A program made the translations under genes and the position numbers. Below the pieces are notes generated by a model. The model did not search any database, was not told the DNA's origin, and worked only from the letters and a program-made list of their open reading frames with translations. A stretch of DNA of 64,000 nucleotides from Cichorium intybus (lineage: Eukaryota; Streptophyta; Magnoliopsida; Asterales; Asteraceae): positions 66,030,882 through 66,094,881 of the forward strand of contig CM042016.1 of NCBI GenBank assembly GCA_023525715.1, given 5' to 3'. Position 1 is the first letter of the stretch. Each line of letters begins with the position of its first letter. This document shows, piece by piece, positions 58,597 to 64,000 of this stretch.

Positions 58597-59046
58597 ATGT
58601 CAAACAGTTTAACTATTCTTTTTCAAAATGCAAATGAACTATTCTCTGAACATCGCAAACAGTGTTGGGAGCTCTAACCGAGCCCCAATACTTGTTCTAA
58701 CATAATACAATGGCTGGGCAACACAGATGATAAATTATTTAAGAAGGTAAGGGAAGGATATTTGGAGATCTGTCGAGAAGGGACCACATGTTCCTATTTA
58801 CATTCCCCGAGCGGACACTGCTGAAGGTGCCCTCGAAGGAGCTCCTCAACCTCGATTAACACCACTGGACATCGAGAAAATGGATAATGATCTCACTACC
58901 ATCACTGAAATATATTGTGGCATTCCCCTTGAACTTTTTGACCTAATTCAGAATTGTAACACCGCTCAAGAAATATGGATTTTGTTACAAAACATGTTTT
59001 AAGGAACTGAAGAGGGGAAGGATAAGATCCTGATTTCAAGCCTCCC
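58597..59046 (+). pseudogene. truncated copia gag of element D
   Basis: From the ATG at 58597 the translation resembles the array Gag: an MSNSL start, then frame changes, then DIWRSVEKGPHVP, RLTPLDIEKMDND and GIPLELFDLIQNC, with a stop after QNMF. It breaks off at about 59046, where sequence of opposite orientation begins. It is related to but clearly diverged from the array family. Confidence 0.75.
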
Positions 59047-60567
59047 CTCCTGTTGACAGTAACCTTTAACAACCAACCTTGCTTTATTTCTTACCACATT
59101 GCCTTCGGTATCATGTTTGTTTCGTAAACCCATTTGAGACTAACGATTGAAGCATTTAAATTTTGGAATAAGTCTCCAAACTTTGTTTCTTTCAAATTCT
59201 TCTAATTCCATCTTCATTGCTTCAATCCAGTCTAGGTGATCAAATGCATCTTTAACGTTCTTTGGTTCAATTTTTGAGATAAAAACATTGAACATGCACA
59301 ACTCTGAAGTTTTGCTTAAATCTTGTTGTTTTTGATGAAGTTGTGCACGTGTCAAGACCTTATCATGAACATTACCGATGACAAGTGATTGAGGATGATT
59401 TTTCGTCCATTTTTTCAAAGGTGGAAATTTTGGATCAAATTCGGGTGGTCCTTCGGCATTGATTTCCTCAAGGGTACCCCGAAGTGGATGGAAAATCATC
59501 AGTTATTAAGTGTTCTTCGTTATTTGTATTTATGACATTTGTTTTAGGAGAATTGGTGTTTGAAGAAGTAGAAGAAGAGTTAAGAATTTGCTCCCCCTCG
59601 ACAACAGTAGTTGGAGAGTTTGTTCTTCCATGATCCGAATTATTTGGCATTGAAGCTTCTAGCTCCCCCTGGACAGAAGGATATAGAGACATGATATGAG
59701 AAATTTCATGCGAAGGGTTGTTGAGACTTAGAGTGTTGTGCTCCCCCTCGAAACCAGATTGACCTGCGTATCTATTGGAAGGCTCCCCCTCAACCGAAGA
59801 GGGTCTTTGAATACTGCTTGTGGGTGAGTCTTCGAGGCCATCTGTGAGCTTGGAAAGTTCAGACACATTATTGTCAGGTGCTTTTGCTTTGGAATCCACA
59901 GCTCTTGCATGTGGATCAAAAAGGAGTTTGAAGTCTTCATCAAAGGTTAGTATTGGCAATGCATCCACAGAAGGTTTTGGAAAGATAGATGACATTGGGA
60001 AGGGATGTTGAGATTTCTTGATGTAGTAGTCATCGAACGAAAGGTTGAAGGTTTCTTCAATATTACGTGTCCTTTTGTTCATGACTCTGTAAGCTTTTGA
60101 ATTTTGTGAATATCCAAAAAATATTCCCTCATCTAATTTATCGTTGAACTATGTCAAGTTATCTTTCATGTTTAGTATAAAACATCTACAACAAAAGATG
60201 TGAAGAAATGACATTTGGTTTTCTTTGGTTGAGAACTTCGTAAGGTGTGATATGAAAACGCTTGTAGATGTAAGATCTGTTCTGAGTAAAGCATGTAGTA
60301 ATAATGGCTTCGACCCAAAAGTACATGGGCAAATTTGCAAAATTGAGCAATGTTCTAGCTGCTTCACATAAAGATCGATTACATCATTCAACAACACCAT
60401 TTTGTTGAGGAGTATATGGTGCTGAGATATTGTGAGTAATCCCTTTCTTTTTCAGAAATCCATCAAGTGTTTGATTTTTGAATTCTGAACCGTTATCACT
60501 GTGTACTGTTCGGACTGTTTTGTTGAGCATTACTTCCATGTTTTTGATGAAGTGTATGATTCCCTCT
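59047..60567 (-). pseudogene. copia integrase/RT fragment, inverted
   Basis: On the minus strand it opens inside integrase: VRTVHSDNGSEF and APYTPQQNGVVE carry the catalytic Asp and Glu. It then has LHIFCCRCF, NKRTRNIEETFNLSFDDYY, a Ser/Pro-rich linker (59468-60082), and the RT start with MKMELEEFERNKVWRLIPK. It breaks off at about 59047 just after an RT motif like LVVKGYCQQ. Frames change near 59480, 60090 and 60390. Its upstream half is interrupted by the element starting at 60568. Confidence 0.8.
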
Positions 60568-60844
60568 TGTTGAAAATATAAAATATGATCACCACAAATA
60601 AAGGTTTGCACCGTTTATTGTGTGACAAATATATAAATATTAAAGATAAATGCGGAATAAATAATAAGAGTTGCAGAATAAAAATATATAATCTGATCGC
60701 CACAAATAAAGGTTTGCACCGTTTACTGTGTGAAAGATATATAAATAATATAAATTGCAGTAATTAAATGACTTAAAGCGATAAATAATATAAATGACTA
60801 TAATTAAAAGACATAAAACGATAAATAATGTAAATGACTATAAT

Positions 60845-60851
<7 letters not shown>

Positions 60852-60895
<44 letters not shown>
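60852..60895. repeat. (TA)n microsatellite inside the LTR
   Basis: About 44 bp of TA. Confidence 0.95.
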
Positions 60896-60897
<2 letters not shown>

Positions 60898-61039
60898 AGT
60901 AGGTTCGTCAATAGATTGACTGAACTGGTTTACAACAGGACTGTGGAACGACTGGTCTATCAAGTAGGTTCGTCAAATATATTGACTGAACTGGCTTAGG
61001 GTTGGACTGGATTTCTAATAGACTGTGTCTCTATTTGTT

Positions 61040-61200
61040 CTTGTTTGATGATCTTGGTAATCTTGATTTTCTTGTTTGGTGATCTTGGTGATCTTGGTGA
61101 TCTTGATGTTTTTGTTTGGTGTTCTTGGTGTTTTTGGTGTTCTTGGTGTTTTTGGTTGGTGATCTTGGTGTTTTTGGTTGGTGTTCTTGGTGTTTTGGTG
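61040..61200. repeat. minisatellite, GATCTTGGTG/GTTCTTGGTG units
   Basis: About fifteen 9-10 bp units of GATCTTGGT and GTGTTCTTG type. The minus-strand frame reads a run of Asn-Thr-Lys and His-Gln-Asp triplets, which is a repeat artefact. Confidence 0.9.
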
Positions 61201-62052
61201 ATTGAAAGAGTTTTTGGAGAGTGTTTGGAAGGTTGAAAAAGATGGTGGAAGTTGGAGAGTGTTTTGTATAATTTTTGTGGTTAAAATAAAAGAAATGGTG
61301 TTGAAATGGTTTATATATGAATTTTAAAGGGTTTTGGGTTGTTTTTGAAGGTTTTCGGAAGTTCAGGGACCAAAATTGTAAACTTTTGGCTGAAAATCTC
61401 GCGGGTCTGTCGGATGGATCGGATCGGGTCGAAGCGCGGATCTGTATGTGTGACGAAATGGTTCGGCCGGATCGGGTAGTGGGTCGGATCTGGGGCGGGT
61501 AAAGTCCGCGTGTCACATGTGAGTGCGCCGGATCGGAGAGGTGGAGCGGACCGGGTCGGTAGGCGGGTCAACACGCGGAGCAGCGTGTGAGGAGAAACGG
61601 ATGCCGGGGCGGGTCGGTTCCGGATCTGGAGCGGATGAAACGGGTCTGGGCGGATCTTGGGCCGGTGGAGTGGGCTTGGGCTGCGGATCTGATGGGCTGT
61701 TGCTGTAGCGGTCCAATTTCTTTGGTTTTTAATTTAAAATGATTTTAAAATCCGAAATAAATTCAAATAAATTAGGAAAAATTATTTTTAATTTATAAAA
61801 TTAATTAAGTCTAATAAAATAAATTATTTAGAAAATATATTTCCAAAAATTCATTTTAAATAGATTTAATTTAATTTACTTTTATATTTTTCTTTGTTTT
61901 TTTGACTTAAAACTCATTCTCTTTTATTTTCTCGTTTTCTCGTTCAATCTCGAATCCACGTAACCTGAAATAGACTTATAATATTTGTCAGATAATATAA
62001 AAACAGTTCGTCTTATTTCAATGATGGTCACATACAAAAACATTTTTCCACA

Positions 62053-62064
62053 ATTTCCCCCTAT
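62053..62064 (-). promoter_or_regulatory. polypurine tract of element E
   Basis: In element sense CATAGGGGGAAAT directly precedes the TGTGGAAAAA start of the LTR. Confidence 0.65.
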
Positions 62065-63791
62065 GTGATCATTGATGAAATAAGGACAGATATAATCACA
62101 TTAAAAGTTTTAATATTGAAGATTTGAGATAAAAGTTTTGTCAATGATAAGATATATATATAAAACCTTTGTAATCATTTTGAAAGTTTGTGACTTGGCT
62201 TTACATATCTTATGTTTTGAAAAAGATTTTGAAGAATGTTTGTTTCCGAATCAAAGTCTCGGGTTCGATTATCAAAGGGTAGCCATATATGTATCTAAAG
62301 AAATTTCTTAAGATTTTATAGCATTATTGATGATGACAAGTGGTCTAACAGGTCGATTCAGATGAACGCTCATAGATATAGCTCACATTTCACTTGGGTG
62401 TTTGGTTGTTCTGGCAGCAGAACAAGTTAATGATCACTAAAAATGAGTGATATCTCTCTCTGACGACTCACACTCATATTAGAGGTATTCATCTATGCTT
62501 TTCCTGTAGAGTCACTTAGTCTCATTATTAGATAATCAATCACATAAGACTGGTTTCGGCATTACTCAGTGGGTTTCTTCATTCATGCCATTAACGTTCA
62601 CTCTCTCTCCGTCGGGAAATACATGTAGAGGGGTTTAACAATTTTCATAGTGCAGTTTGCAACTAAGAAACTTCAGTGATGAAGGCTACAGTATCCCGGG
62701 AAATCCATTGTTGTTGCAGTTTCTTCTTTGATGGTATCCTGTTTGTTGATCAATATCGATTTATTGTAAAAAGATATTTTGCTTTATCATTGAGAAGTTG
62801 CTACAAAATTTTTTGTTTTTGTTTTTGTAAGAGTATCTGTCTTGAGTGATTGAGATGTTTGCTTTTTTTGAAAAACGGTTAAAAACAAATTGTGGTATTT
62901 GATGATGTTTTTTTTTTTTTTGAAATAACCATTTGGTTGAAAGTTTGTTTAACTTGGTATTTCTTCGGTGAGTGATTTGAGTTTCTTGTTGATTCGTCTT
63001 TGAGGATTGGATGTTGATAGATCTTTGTTTCGCCTTTGATTTTCTTGTAAGGATATGTCGCTGTTTGAAGTCTTTCTATTTTGAGGCTGTCTTCATTTTT
63101 GGTTGGCTGATATCTAGGTAGGGATAGGTGGCATAAAAGACAATTTGTCTAGTATGTAAGAAATGAAAGTATCGTCCCTGGTCATTTTGATATCTAAGCA
63201 AAAATGAGACCGTGACAAGGTATAATCGGGTATACCTTATTAGCAATAGTGACACACCTAAGCTCACAAGAATTGAATTCTACAATGATTTAGATCGACG
63301 AGGCACAAATTCTCACATGGGTTTTTGTTTTCATCTGAACCTCCTAACCTTATGTCCCTTGATTGTTTAAAATCGTCAATAATGAAATAAAATCGAAGGA
63401 AATAAAGTTATATACATTATGAAAAGTAGGAGATTTGAACCTTCACTCCAATTGAGAATCAATATGACTTAAAATCTTCATCGAGCATAAGCATCTGAAA
63501 AATTAAGTCAAGAGACGATTAATCACAAGGTTCTATAAAAGCTTATTATGGCAAGTCTTTTATTGTATTTTTGAAAATTTGGTTTTCTGAATGTTTTTGG
63601 TAATTTTGGTTATTTGAATGTTTTTGGAAATTTTGGTTATTTGAATGTTTTTGGAAATTTTGGTTTTTTAAGGAAAGATATGAAAATTATAAAAATCTAA
63701 AATCTTTTTGTCTTTTGAAGTTTTGTAATTTTTTTTGTTTTTCTTTTTGAATTAAAGTAAACACACGTTTGTACAAACAAAAAGTAAAAGT
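62065..63791 (-). other. 3' non-coding region of element E
   Basis: Between the pol end and the polypurine tract there is ~1.7 kb without a recognised ORF. Neither an env-position gene nor an Agenet gene is seen here, in contrast to the array family. A 27-bp tandem repeat lies at 63571-63669. Confidence 0.5.
63571..63669. repeat. 27-bp tandem repeat
   Basis: Three nearly perfect units starting GAATGTTTTTGG at 63589, 63616 and 63643, with a partial unit before them. Confidence 0.92.
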
Positions 63792-64000
63792 TTAAGGATG
63801 GATGATATCTGGATTTAACATTCCTAGACGGCCTAGGAAGTATAGAAACTTTGTTTCATCGAGAGCCTTAGTGAAGACATCGGCAATTTGATCTTCGGTG
63901 TTTATGAAGTGTAATTCGATATGACCCTTTTGAATGTTGTCTTTAATGAAGTGATATCGAATATCGATGTGCTTTGTCATGGAATGGTGAACGGGATTGT
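63792..64000 (-). pseudogene. copia pol C-terminus of element E (RNase H end), cut by window edge
   Basis: The minus-strand reading carries MTKHIDIRYHFIKDNIQKGH, VELHF-type sequence and QIADVFTKALDETKF, the typical copia RNase H terminus, and stops at 63792. The rest of pol lies beyond the right edge, so whether the element is intact cannot be judged. Confidence 0.75.

Larger units (their letters stand above)
60568..62052 (-). repeat. 3' LTR of a fourth copia element (element E, 1485 bp)
   Basis: It starts TGTTGAAAAT and ends TTTCCACA on +, directly next to a polypurine tract on the minus strand (ATAGGGGGAAAT in sense, 62053-62064). It contains a ~103-bp duplication with CACAAATAAAGGTTTGCACC (about 60590 and 60693), a duplicated CAAGTAGGTTCGTCAA block, a TA run, a TCTTGGTG minisatellite and a GC-rich stretch (61390-61700). 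It interrupts the integrase of the neighbouring fragment. Confidence 0.75.

Noticed and set aside
61031..61516. 161-codon minus-strand ORF with NTKNTK repeats
   Set aside because: Product of the minisatellite and GC-rich LTR sequence.

Overview
This window is nuclear DNA of a flowering plant. It is AT-rich and packed with Ty1/copia retrotransposons, with one intact host gene visible: an EAR-motif QALGGH-type C2H2 zinc finger gene. The copia Gag and the large ORF downstream of pol resemble elements I know from Asteraceae such as lettuce, so I lean to that family. That is recollection, not a search result.

Layout. 1-4093: right part of a decayed + strand copia element, with pol in three frames and a 268-bp LTR. 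4094-5770: microsatellites and a frameshifted minus-strand Myb/SANT-like gene of the kind carried by PIF/Harbinger transposons. 5776-8707: exon-like scraps, including a lipase (caffeoylshikimate esterase/monoacylglycerol lipase) exon, behind a Helitron-like 5' end. 8708-50822: one tandem minus-strand copia array, LTR-internal-LTR-internal-LTR, flanked by ATCTC/GTCTC (a near-perfect 5-bp target duplication). Copy A (9780-35629) was later hit by a 1.1-kb solo LTR (10992-12106) and an 11-kb non-autonomous LTR element (23158-34121, LTRs 3.9 and 3.7 kb, TSD ATAGT). Copy B (36702-49763) is cleaner.

Each copia copy carries more than gag-pol. Downstream of pol lies an antisense Agenet-domain gene with its own TATA box. 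Head-to-head with it is a large env-position gene in two exons, separated by a short intron filled with a ~30-bp purine/pyrimidine tandem repeat. The size, Met-tRNA primer site and env-position ORF suggest a Sirevirus/Maximus-like element. The antisense Agenet gene is the most unusual feature of the window.

50828-53271: AT-rich spacer with a ~148-bp tandem repeat, a long TA tract and a GC-rich transposon-like scrap. 53272-55460: the host zinc finger gene on the minus strand, with an intron ending 2 nt before its ATG and a 216-bp MITE ending 9 nt past its stop. 56560-56640: a possible tRNA-derived SINE fragment. 57352-64000: three rearranged copia pieces: a + strand LTR with truncated gag, an inverted minus-strand integrase/RT fragment, and a second minus-strand element inserted into that integrase and running off the right edge.

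Nearly all retrotransposon reading frames are broken. The Agenet ORF of copy B and the zinc finger gene are the only clearly intact genes.
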